Below are positions 26,299 through 33,973 of a DNA stretch of 64,000 nt, in pieces. Source of the stretch: JANNWF01 sp052390415. GTDB lineage: Bacteria > Pseudomonadota > Gammaproteobacteria > Xanthomonadales > Xanthomonadaceae. Below the pieces are notes generated by a model, which was given only the letters and a program-made list of their open reading frames with translations, had not been told where the DNA came from and ran no database searches. The DNA is taken from positions 1 through 64,000 of the forward strand of contig JBQTGY010000006.1 of the NCBI GenBank assembly GCA_052390415.1. Direction: 5' to 3'. Both the position numbers and the translations under genes were made by a program. Numbering within the stretch: position 1 is the stretch's first letter; each line of letters starts with the position of its first letter.

Positions 26299-29103
26299 TC
26301 ATTCACCTGCCGCCACATGCGCCGCCATGATGCGTGCTTGCAGGGCATTGCGCTGCCCTGCAGATACGCCTGGCATGCACTGCAGTTCGATGAGCAAGGA
26401 GCGAATCAAGGCCTGCGGATTGCTGGATTGATTGCCGGTAAGTTTGGCCGCCAAGCGGCGCATCTGTTCTTGTCGGCGCAGGGCCAAAGCCTCGCTCGGT
26501 GATTCGATGCCGGCACTAAGTTCGGCACGCACCGCCAACAGGGCAGCCGCGTCGGCATCGCCATTGCTCGCCCCTGCACGTGCTTCGTCGCCTGCAAGCA
26601 AAGCCTGATAGCGCTTGCTCAACGGCTCACGCGCGTCGTTGGGTAACTCGATCGCCAGGAACTGCTGGCCGAGTGCTTCACGTTGCTCGACGCCGAGAAC
26701 AGCCATCTGATCAAGCAGAGCGCCCGCCGCGCAGATGTTGGCCAGATGCTGAGCCTCGCGCAGCCGCAGCGCTTGCTGCTGGGCCGTCTGCACGCGGGCA
26801 GCAGCGGCCTCGAAACGCGATTCCAGCGGATGCGCGGCACGCGGGTTGCGCGTGTGGCCATCCTTTCGCCCATCGCGTGCACCACCGTCGCGCTGACCGC
26901 CGCCATCGCGGCGAGCTCCTTTGTCACGCACATTGCCACTGTCGCGCGGGCTGCCACCGTCACGCGCTGGTCGTGCGCCACGTTCATGGCTGGCCGCGCT
27001 CGGCTCATCGTTGACCGCCAGCGCCCGCCACCGCGCTTGCAACGTCTCCAGATGCGCGCTCGCGTGCAGCAAACGATCCTGCTCGGACGTCGCCAAGGCA
27101 TCGAGTTCGGCGAGGATGGCTTGCGCGGCGCTGTCGGCTTCGGCACTGCGCGTGCGTTGCGCCGTTTCCTGCTCGCGTGCGCGCTCGAACAACGGGTCGA
27201 TCAGGGCGCGAAACTCGGTCCACAGCGTGTCTTCGAGCGTGCGCTCACTGCGTGGCAGTGCCTTCCATTCGACTTGCGCGCGCTTGGCCATGTCGACGGC
27301 GCTCGCCGCATCGGCGGTGCCGAGGTCGCGGCGCAGTTTTGCGAGCAACCGTCGCTTGCCGAGCGCCGCCTGTTCTCGCACTTCTTGCAGGGCGACATCG
27401 ATGGCGGCGAGACGTTCGCGCAATTGGCGGCCTTGTTCGCCGCGCTTTTCGGGTGCGGCATCATCCAGGGCCGGCAGGGCATCGCGGACGCGCTTGCGCA
27501 AAGCCTGCAAGCCATCGCCGGTAGATGGCAGGGTGGTGGCCTCTGCAATCAGGCTGGCAATCTGCTCGGAACGTTCGCCGCGCAGCTCGCGACGCTTCTC
27601 GAAGTAAGGGCGTGCCGGTGCCAGCGCACGTGCGCAGAGGCCATTGAAACGCCGGGTCAAACCGTGTTCGGGACCGGGTGCGGCGGCGCCGTCGAGGCCG
27701 TCCAGTCGCGTCCATTCCGCCTTCAGCTCCTTGACCTTGTTGGCCAACGCGTCGGGATGCACCCCACTGCTGCGCAAGGCCTCCGCCTCATCGCACAGGC
27801 GCGTGCGTACCTTGTTGGTCGACCAGTGCGCCCAGCGCTCCAGCTTGGCCAAACCTTCATCCGCATCCACCAGACGACGCTGCAACTCGCGAGGAACATT
27901 GCGGCCGAGTGCTTCGCGCGCGGTGCGTGCCAGGCTGAGGCTGCCATCACTGATGGCCTGTTCGAGGAACTGCAATTGCTGCGCAGCGCGTTCACTGAGC
28001 GCGCTGGCAAGCAACAGGCGGCGCTGTCCGACCAAGGCGTCGAGCTGCGCCCGCAGCGCACTCAATTGCCCCAGTACGGTGGTGTTGTCGACGGCAGAAT
28101 ATTGGCGTGCTTCGGCACGAATCGCAGCAATCTGCGCGTCGAAATCCTCCGCATCGATCGCGGGGAACTGCGACCACAAGGCATCGATGGCAGGCTCCGG
28201 CAGCGCCGGTGTCTCGATCACTGGCGCTTCGACTGCAACCTCGGCGACCGTCGTCGCGGCGATGACTTCCACTGCCGTGCCGACGCCGTCAGGCAACTGA
28301 CCGGCGCGGGTTGGAATGGGCTCGCCGCGAGCGGCGCTGAGTGCCGCCTCCGCCATCGCCAACGCGCCGTCTGCGCGACGCGCAAGGTCACCGTCGGCGC
28401 GCTCGCGCAACTGTTGCCACTGTGCGCCGAGGTCAAGAAGGATCTGTTCGCGATCAGCGGGCAGCTCGCGACTCAATCGCGCCAGTTGCTCGCAGAGCGC
28501 CAACACGCGCCGTTGCAGTGCCAGGCCATCACCCGCCGCCAGCTGCTGCGCTTCGAATTTCTCTCGCGCAGCCTTGGTCAGGCGCTTGTCGGACTTGCGC
28601 GCGGCGAGGGCAATCTTGTGCAGCGCTTCCGGCGAGTCGATGCGATCCAGCAACCACATCCGCAATGCCGGATCGGGATCCTGTACACAACGCGACACCA
28701 GCAAGGCCGGGCGCTCGCAGCGCTCCAGTGCCAGCTTGCGCAGCGCACCATGCGGACTGTCGGTGGCCACGCGCGCCAGCAACTCGGCGTCATGCGAAAG
28801 CAACAAGACCGCGGTCCCGGCTTCCACCGTCATGCCGGGACTGCACAAGCGCTCGAGCAAGCGTTTGCGCGCGGCGGCCGCCACACTCGGTTCGTTTTCG
28901 CCACGCAGACGTCGCTCAAGCAATACCGGATCGTCAATCCGCTGCAACGCCGCCGCCCGCACCGAAGGATCAGGATCGGTCTGCACCATCTCCGTCAACT
29001 TGCCGAGCAGGATCGGATCCTGACTCGACTGCACCGCACGCAGGCGGATCGCCGGGTCTTTGTGATCCCAGTCGGGTTTGCGCAACAGGCCGAACAACTT
29101 CAT
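26299..29103 (-). CDS. Large DUF349-repeat protein with N-terminal HEAT-like region
   Basis: The 934-residue cytoplasmic protein starts at the ATG before KLFGLLRKPDW; an in-frame start 30 bases upstream is less likely. The first 190 residues are HEAT-like repeats (DPAIRLRAVQSSQDP, DPSVRAAALQRIDDPVLLER). The rest is mainly long charged helices with the DUF349 pattern, such as LAKLERWAHWSTNKVRTRLCDEAEAL-like and FNGLCARALAPARPYFEKRREL. Near residues 700-760 there is a basic, Arg/Asp/Gly-rich linker with repeated RDGG units. DUF349 proteins are coiled and poorly characterised, with proposed roles at ribosomes or RNA. The linker is a plausible RNA-binding segment, which is inference. Confidence 0.85.
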   Translation of the reverse strand: MKLFGLLRKPDWDHKDPAIRLRAVQSSQDPILLGKLTEMVQTDPDPSVRAAALQRIDDPVLLERRLRGENEPSVAAAARKRLLERLCSPGMTVEAGTAVLLLSHDAELLARVATDSPHGALRKLALERCERPALLVSRCVQDPDPALRMWLLDRIDSPEALHKIALAARKSDKRLTKAAREKFEAQQLAAGDGLALQRRVLALCEQLARLSRELPADREQILLDLGAQWQQLRERADGDLARRADGALAMAEAALSAARGEPIPTRAGQLPDGVGTAVEVIAATTVAEVAVEAPVIETPALPEPAIDALWSQFPAIDAEDFDAQIAAIRAEARQYSAVDNTTVLGQLSALRAQLDALVGQRRLLLASALSERAAQQLQFLEQAISDGSLSLARTAREALGRNVPRELQRRLVDADEGLAKLERWAHWSTNKVRTRLCDEAEALRSSGVHPDALANKVKELKAEWTRLDGLDGAAAPGPEHGLTRRFNGLCARALAPARPYFEKRRELRGERSEQIASLIAEATTLPSTGDGLQALRKRVRDALPALDDAAPEKRGEQGRQLRERLAAIDVALQEVREQAALGKRRLLAKLRRDLGTADAASAVDMAKRAQVEWKALPRSERTLEDTLWTEFRALIDPLFERAREQETAQRTRSAEADSAAQAILAELDALATSEQDRLLHASAHLETLQARWRALAVNDEPSAASHERGARPARDGGSPRDSGNVRDKGARRDGGGQRDGGARDGRKDGHTRNPRAAHPLESRFEAAAARVQTAQQQALRLREAQHLANICAAGALLDQMAVLGVEQREALGQQFLAIELPNDAREPLSKRYQALLAGDEARAGASNGDADAAALLAVRAELSAGIESPSEALALRRQEQMRRLAAKLTGNQSSNPQALIRSLLIELQCMPGVSAGQRNALQARIMAAHVAAGE

Positions 29104-29177
29104 CAGGCAGCACCGGTGAACGCGAAGCCGCACAGCCTGCGGGAATCTGGGGCGGTGTCAATAAGGGGGGCTTTTTC

Positions 29178-29363
29178 GTTCCGGCGAATGCCGGGATTGG
29201 CTTGGCTCGTCGTGCTGGCGACGGCCGTCTTTTTGCTCTCGCTTCTCTCGCTTGTTGCTGGCTTGCCGCAGGGTTTCGTCCGCCGCCGTAGGCGGACGAA
29301 ACCGTGCGACAAGCCATAAACAGGCGAGAGAAGCAAAGACAATTCCCGGCCTACGCCGGAACA
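29178..29363. repeat. 186-nt inverted-repeat element
   Basis: Core arms 29241-29284 and 29291-29334 are 44-base inverted copies with a six-base loop (GCCGTA) and a perfect inner stem of 13 bp (GGTTTCGTCCGCC). Outer arms 29178-29200 and 29341-29363 are CCGGCGAATGCCGGGA-type REP copies, also inverted. The element fills most of the 306-base gap between two minus-strand genes and would form a very stable hairpin in RNA. Confidence 0.85.
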
Positions 29364-29409
29364 ACGATAACTACCCAACCCCCGGCCGCCGCCGGAAAAA
29401 TCCGACCCC

Positions 29410-29880
29410 TCACCCCCCGCGCACCCTCATCGTCAACCCCTTCAAAAAGTTGCGCAACATCTGATCCCCGCACGCACGATAGTTCTTGTGCTCAGGTTGT
29501 CGGAACAGCGCCGAGAGTTCCGGTTTGGAGACCGGCAGGCCGGCGTCGATGAAGGCTTGGTGCATGTCGACATCCTTCAACTCAAATGCCACGCGCAGTT
29601 TCTTGAGTACCAGATTGTTGGTGACCCGTTTGGCCAGCGGTCGCACCGGTGCGGATTCGTCCTGGCCCCGGTAGTGCAGCACCAGGCCATCGAGAAAACG
29701 CACCAACATGCGGTCGTTGCATTCCCGGTAGCCGGGTTCCTCGTCCTTCTTCAGGAAAGCCAGAACATCGTCCTTGCTCAGCGCAAAACTCGGGTCCGCC
29801 AGCTGGGTGATCTCGACCACTTTGATGTCACTCAGGTCGAGCATGTAGCGAATGCTGCGCAGTACATCGTTGTTGATCAT
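29410..29880 (-). CDS. yehS: DUF1456 family protein YehS
   Basis: The 156-residue cytoplasmic protein consists of two copies of the DUF1456 unit: MINNDVLRSIRYMLDLSDIK with FLKKDEEPGYRECND, and NLVLKKLRVAFELKDVDMHQ with LFRQPEHKNYRACGDQMLRN. That two-repeat layout and length are exactly those of YehS. No biochemical function is established. The start at 29880 is chosen because the first repeat begins there; upstream residues of the longer frame are Pro/Thr-rich and unlike the family. The region to the divergent DoxX gene (263 bases) holds no other gene. Confidence 0.9.
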   Translation of the reverse strand: MINNDVLRSIRYMLDLSDIKVVEITQLADPSFALSKDDVLAFLKKDEEPGYRECNDRMLVRFLDGLVLHYRGQDESAPVRPLAKRVTNNLVLKKLRVAFELKDVDMHQAFIDAGLPVSKPELSALFRQPEHKNYRACGDQMLRNFLKGLTMRVRGG

Positions 29881-30143
29881 GGCGGCTCGTGGGGTCGGAG
29901 TGGGTGGCAGTGGACGGCATGATTGCAGCATGTGCAAGTCGCTGCGTGTCGCTCTGGGCGGTTGTATCCGGGACCAATGCCATCGGCAAAGGGGGGCGCC
30001 AGCGTACGTGCTCCCCCAACAGCTGGGCGAGCCGATTGCGCTGCGGTAAGGTGCCGACTTGCCGAAGTCCGCTGACCTGCACAGGGCATGCGACCCACTT
30101 CGCGTCTTTCTACAGTCCTGAACCGCAATGACGGAGTCGATGC

Positions 30144-30575
30144 ATGCCTACCCAACCATCATCAGAAGTGACCCAGTTCGCCACCGCGACGCGTAGCCGA
30201 GCAGCGTGGCTGGTGCTGCGTTGTGTGCTTGCCGGGCTGATCGCCGCGCACGGCTGGGCGCGATGGTTGGGTGGCGGTGTGCAGCCCTTCGGTGATTGGC
30301 TGGATAGCCAAGGGCTGCCGTTCGGATTTGCCATTGCGGCTTCGATCACGGCGATCGAAATCGTGGGTACCCTGGCATTTGCGGCCGGGCGGCTGGTGGC
30401 GCCATTGGCACTGATGTATTCCGCGATCTACGCGGTGGGTATCGCCATGGTGCACGCGCCGGCCGGCTGGTTCGTGGTTGGCGCAGGCCGCAACGGGGCC
30501 GAATACAGCGTGCTGTTGATCGTATGCCTGCTCTGCGTCGGGGCGCAGCATTGGCCGCCGCGACTTTCCAAGTGA
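30144..30575 (+). CDS. DoxX family membrane protein
   Basis: The 143-residue protein has four predicted membrane helices with the DoxX pattern: VLRCVLAGLIAAHGWARWL in helix 1, AIEIVGTLAFAAGRLVAPLA in helices 2-3, and GAEYSVLLIVCLLCVGAQHW in helix 4. DoxX-type proteins are associated with thiosulphate:quinone oxidoreductase in archaea and with oxidative-stress complexes in actinobacteria; most bacterial members are uncharacterised. GGAG lies upstream of the ATG. The gene is alone on its strand and ends in a hairpin. Confidence 0.85.
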   Translation: MPTQPSSEVTQFATATRSRAAWLVLRCVLAGLIAAHGWARWLGGGVQPFGDWLDSQGLPFGFAIAASITAIEIVGTLAFAAGRLVAPLALMYSAIYAVGIAMVHAPAGWFVVGAGRNGAEYSVLLIVCLLCVGAQHWPPRLSK

Positions 30576-30593
30576 GATCGCGCAAATCTCACT
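30571..30593. terminator. Stem-loop between convergent genes
   Basis: AGTGAGAT and ATCTCACT form a perfect 8-bp stem around a seven-base loop, overlapping the stop codon of the DoxX gene. No T run follows, so strong intrinsic termination is uncertain, but the position between convergent genes fits. Confidence 0.45.
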
Positions 30594-30679
30594 GCGAGCG
30601 AGCGTCAACCTGCAGTGGGAATGCGCCACCGTTGCATGATCGTTGACCGCTCGTAAGCACGCGTCCGCTGCGGTCGCGA

Positions 30680-33600
30680 TCAGCCCTGCAGTGGCAAGCG
30701 GATCAGGAACTCGCTGCCACTGCCGTCCACGGTGCGCAATTCGATGCGCCCGCGCAGCAACTGCGTGACCAGGTTGTAGACCAGATGCAGGCCAAGCCCG
30801 GAGCCGCCTGCGCTGCGGCGGGTGGTGAAAAAAGGGTCGAAGGCGCGGGCGGCGATATCGGCGGGCATGCCATTGCCATCATCGGTGAAACGCAGTTCCA
30901 ACTCGTTGCCATCAATGCGGGCGGCGATTGTCATGTGGCCGGTTTCGCGACCGTCAAAAGCGTGCACCAAGGCGTTGTTGACGAGGTTGGTGAATATCTG
31001 GAAGAGCGCGCCGGGGAAGGTATCGAGTTCGATCCCTGACGGACATTCGATCGCCAATGCATAACGCGTGCGGCGGAAGCCGGGGCGCAGGGCGGTGCGC
31101 ACTTCTTCCAGAAAGCCGCGCAGCTCGAAGTGCCGGCGCTCCTCGCTGGATTGGTCGACGGCCACCCGCTTGAAGCTGCTGACCAGGCGGCCGGCGCGCT
31201 CAAGATTGCCCAGGATCAGTGAGTTGCCTTCAGCCACCGTCTGCTGCCACGCCTTCAGTTCGCCCTTGGTCATCAGGCCGTCGCTCAAGCGTGCTTCGGC
31301 CTGCTTCGAGATATCACTCAGATGTGAAGCAGCGGTGACCGCGATGCCAAGCGGCGTGTTGATCTCATGCGCAACTCCCGCCACCAGCGCACCCAGCGAC
31401 GCCATTTTCTCCGCTTCGACCAACTGATCCTTGGCGCGCTCCAGTTGATGCAGCGACTGCTCGGCATGCGCCTTGGCGTGCGAGAGTTCTTCGGTGCGTT
31501 TGGCGACCAAGGCCTCCAGTGCTGCGGCTTGCTGACGCATCATCGATAGTCGCAAACGCATGGCGAACGCGATCAGCAGCAGGGCAGCCAGTGCGCCGGC
31601 GGCGGCAAAGCTGCGGGTCTCCCACCACGCCGGCACCACGCTCACCGGCAGGTCAATTTGCTGCGTGCTCAGCTCACCGCTGCGGTTGCTGGCGCGCACT
31701 TGCAGTCGATAGTTGCCGGGCGACAAGTTGCGATACGTCGCGACGCGCAGCGCCGCCGTGGTCTCCACCCAATCGTCGTCGATGCCGGTCAGGCGATAGC
31801 CGTAACGAAGTCGCTGCGGGCCACTGAAGTCGAGCGCGGCAAATTCCACTGACAAACTTCGCTGACCCGGATTGAGCACCAGGCCGCTGGCGGATTCGGC
31901 GACCGGTCGCGGCCGATCGGCAATGCGCAAATCGGTCAACACCAGGGGTGGCTGGTAGGTCCAGGGTTGGAAATGCTGAGGCTCGATCACCAATAGACCG
32001 CGACTGCCACCAAACAGCAGTCGGCCATCGCGGGTTTGCAGGTAGGAACGGAACCAACCGGTGCCGAAATCCACGCCATCGCCGCGGGTCAGGCTGTAGA
32101 TCCGATCATTGTTCGGGTCATAAACTTGCCGGTGGCTCCAGATGCGACCGTCGCTGGCTTCCAGCAAATTGGCGCCGAAATCACCGGCCACGCCCAGCCG
32201 CAAGCTGACCGATTCAAATGACCAACCGCTGCCGAGCGGGTGCATCCGGTACAGACCTTCGACCGTGTCGACCCATAACTGGTCGTGCCGGTCGATCAGC
32301 AAGCCCACCACACTGGGATGCGGCAAGCCGGGGTCGGCTTGATCGTCGACGCGTTGCGGGCTGTCCGCGCCGACCTCCATGCGAAACAAGCCGGTGGATG
32401 CACCGAACCAGATGCTGCCATCTTTGCTTTCGGCAATGGCATTGAACTCGCCAAGCAATGGCCGCGCTTCGGGCAGGCTCAGGCGTTCGACCTGAGCTTG
32501 ACCATGGCGCAATACGAACAAGCCATCACCAGTACCGATCCACAGCGCCTTGCGTGAGTCGATGAGCAAGCGGCGGACACTGAGATTCACCAAACCCTCG
32601 TCGACGCCGAAGCGCTCAAACGCTCCGCTGATCGGGTCGTAACGGCGCAGGCCATCGCGTGTGCCTAGCCAAACCTGTTCGTTGTTGTCTTCAGCCAGCG
32701 CGGTGATCCAGCCCACGCTCAAACCTTCGCCCGATTGAGTCTCGGGCGACAGCCCGCCGACCAACTTCAGATCGGCATCGAGGATGGCCACGCCACGCCC
32801 ACGAGTGCCCAGCCACAACTCGCCATTGCGACGTTCGAGCAGGCTGGAAATGTCCGGCCGCTCGAACACCCCGTTATGCCCTTCCGCGCCACGCAACACC
32901 TTGGCCCACCGATTGTTGGGGTCATGCCACTGCACGCCACCGCCAAAGCCGCCGACCCAAAGCAAGCCTGAGCGATCTTGCAACAAGGCGCGAACCTCGT
33001 TGCCGGCGAGCCCGGTGGAGCGACCGGGATCATGGCGGATGCGGCGCAGCAAACGACCACTGCCGGCTTCCCGCACTTCCAGTCCACTGGATCGGCCCAA
33101 CCAGACATCGCCGCCGCGCAAGCGCACCATGGCCGATACCGAGTCCAGCGTGCCGGGCGCGGTGCCTTGCTCGATCTGTGGTCGCTGGACAGCGAGCGTG
33201 CGTCGATCCACCAACATCAGGTTGCCCATCTGGGTGCCCACCCAGAGCAGGCCATCACCCGCTTCCAGCAGGCTGTAAACGGTATCGGTGTCCAAACCGC
33301 TGGCGTCCACGGACGACGACAACACCGGCTCGATCTGGGAACTGCGAGCGCGCAGGCGGCGCAAGCCCGCCCGTGTGCCGATCCACAAGTCGCCTTGGGG
33401 GTCGAAGTGCAGCACATGGATGAAATCGTCGCGCGGCGCCAAGCCACCGGCGACACCAACGCGAAAACTGCTGATTCTTGCAGTGCTCGGATCGAGCTTG
33501 GCGAGACCGCCTCCACGCAGACCGATCCAGATTCCACCATCATCGGCTTCGGCCATGGTGATGACCGAACCGGCCGCCAAGCTGGCGGGATCACTGTCCA

Positions 33601-33964
33601 CATGCCTGAACGTCGCAAAAGTCTCGCGGTGCGGATCAAACACCGACACGCCATCGGCATCGGTGCCGATCCACAAACGGCCATCCTTGGCCAGCAGCAG
33701 GCTGCGAATGAGATTGCCGCTGATGCTGGCGGGGTCGTCGGCGCGGTGCACATAGCGACGAAAGCTGTAGCCGTCAAAACGGATCAGCCCGCGGGTGCTG
33801 CCTATCCACAGAAACCCGGCTTGGTCCTGGACCAGGGCGGTGACCACGCCGTCAGGCACGTTCTCAAGATCACTGACCAACTCAAAGCGCGCGGTGACGT
33901 CTTCCTCAAGCGCCCATACGGGTGCCATCAGGAAAAGCAGCAGCAAGATTGACCAGACGCGCAT
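30680..33964 (-). CDS. Beta-propeller periplasmic sensor histidine kinase
   Basis: The 1094-residue protein has a signal peptide (to about residue 18). Two-component-regulator propeller repeats follow (about 30-690; units such as GFLWIGSTRGLIRFDG and GRLWIGTDADGVSVFD). A Y_Y_Y domain (about 690-765) leads to one membrane helix (about 780-800), a coiled linker, a phosphoacceptor block with GALVAGVAHEINTPLG and a HATPase domain with NLVNNALVHAF, DDGNGMP and GGSGLGLHLV. It lacks a receiver or output domain. Its start is nine bases after the stop of the DUF3369 regulator gene, so the kinase most likely phosphorylates that regulator. Propeller kinases often sense glycans; no sugar gene adjoins it, so the ligand is open. 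Confidence 0.92.
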   Translation of the reverse strand: MRVWSILLLLFLMAPVWALEEDVTARFELVSDLENVPDGVVTALVQDQAGFLWIGSTRGLIRFDGYSFRRYVHRADDPASISGNLIRSLLLAKDGRLWIGTDADGVSVFDPHRETFATFRHVDSDPASLAAGSVITMAEADDGGIWIGLRGGGLAKLDPSTARISSFRVGVAGGLAPRDDFIHVLHFDPQGDLWIGTRAGLRRLRARSSQIEPVLSSSVDASGLDTDTVYSLLEAGDGLLWVGTQMGNLMLVDRRTLAVQRPQIEQGTAPGTLDSVSAMVRLRGGDVWLGRSSGLEVREAGSGRLLRRIRHDPGRSTGLAGNEVRALLQDRSGLLWVGGFGGGVQWHDPNNRWAKVLRGAEGHNGVFERPDISSLLERRNGELWLGTRGRGVAILDADLKLVGGLSPETQSGEGLSVGWITALAEDNNEQVWLGTRDGLRRYDPISGAFERFGVDEGLVNLSVRRLLIDSRKALWIGTGDGLFVLRHGQAQVERLSLPEARPLLGEFNAIAESKDGSIWFGASTGLFRMEVGADSPQRVDDQADPGLPHPSVVGLLIDRHDQLWVDTVEGLYRMHPLGSGWSFESVSLRLGVAGDFGANLLEASDGRIWSHRQVYDPNNDRIYSLTRGDGVDFGTGWFRSYLQTRDGRLLFGGSRGLLVIEPQHFQPWTYQPPLVLTDLRIADRPRPVAESASGLVLNPGQRSLSVEFAALDFSGPQRLRYGYRLTGIDDDWVETTAALRVATYRNLSPGNYRLQVRASNRSGELSTQQIDLPVSVVPAWWETRSFAAAGALAALLLIAFAMRLRLSMMRQQAAALEALVAKRTEELSHAKAHAEQSLHQLERAKDQLVEAEKMASLGALVAGVAHEINTPLGIAVTAASHLSDISKQAEARLSDGLMTKGELKAWQQTVAEGNSLILGNLERAGRLVSSFKRVAVDQSSEERRHFELRGFLEEVRTALRPGFRRTRYALAIECPSGIELDTFPGALFQIFTNLVNNALVHAFDGRETGHMTIAARIDGNELELRFTDDGNGMPADIAARAFDPFFTTRRSAGGSGLGLHLVYNLVTQLLRGRIELRTVDGSGSEFLIRLPLQG

Positions 33965-33973
33965 GGCTTGCGC

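Noticed and set aside
26683..29319. An 878-codon open frame on the plus strand
   Set aside because: It mirrors the DUF349 gene in reverse; its translation lacks domains and has shadow-frame composition, while the minus-strand product shows HEAT and DUF349 patterns.
31000..31900. A phosphotransfer or receiver domain in the propeller kinase
   Set aside because: The C-terminus ends right after the HATPase block (SGLGLHLV and a short tail), so the kinase is not hybrid.
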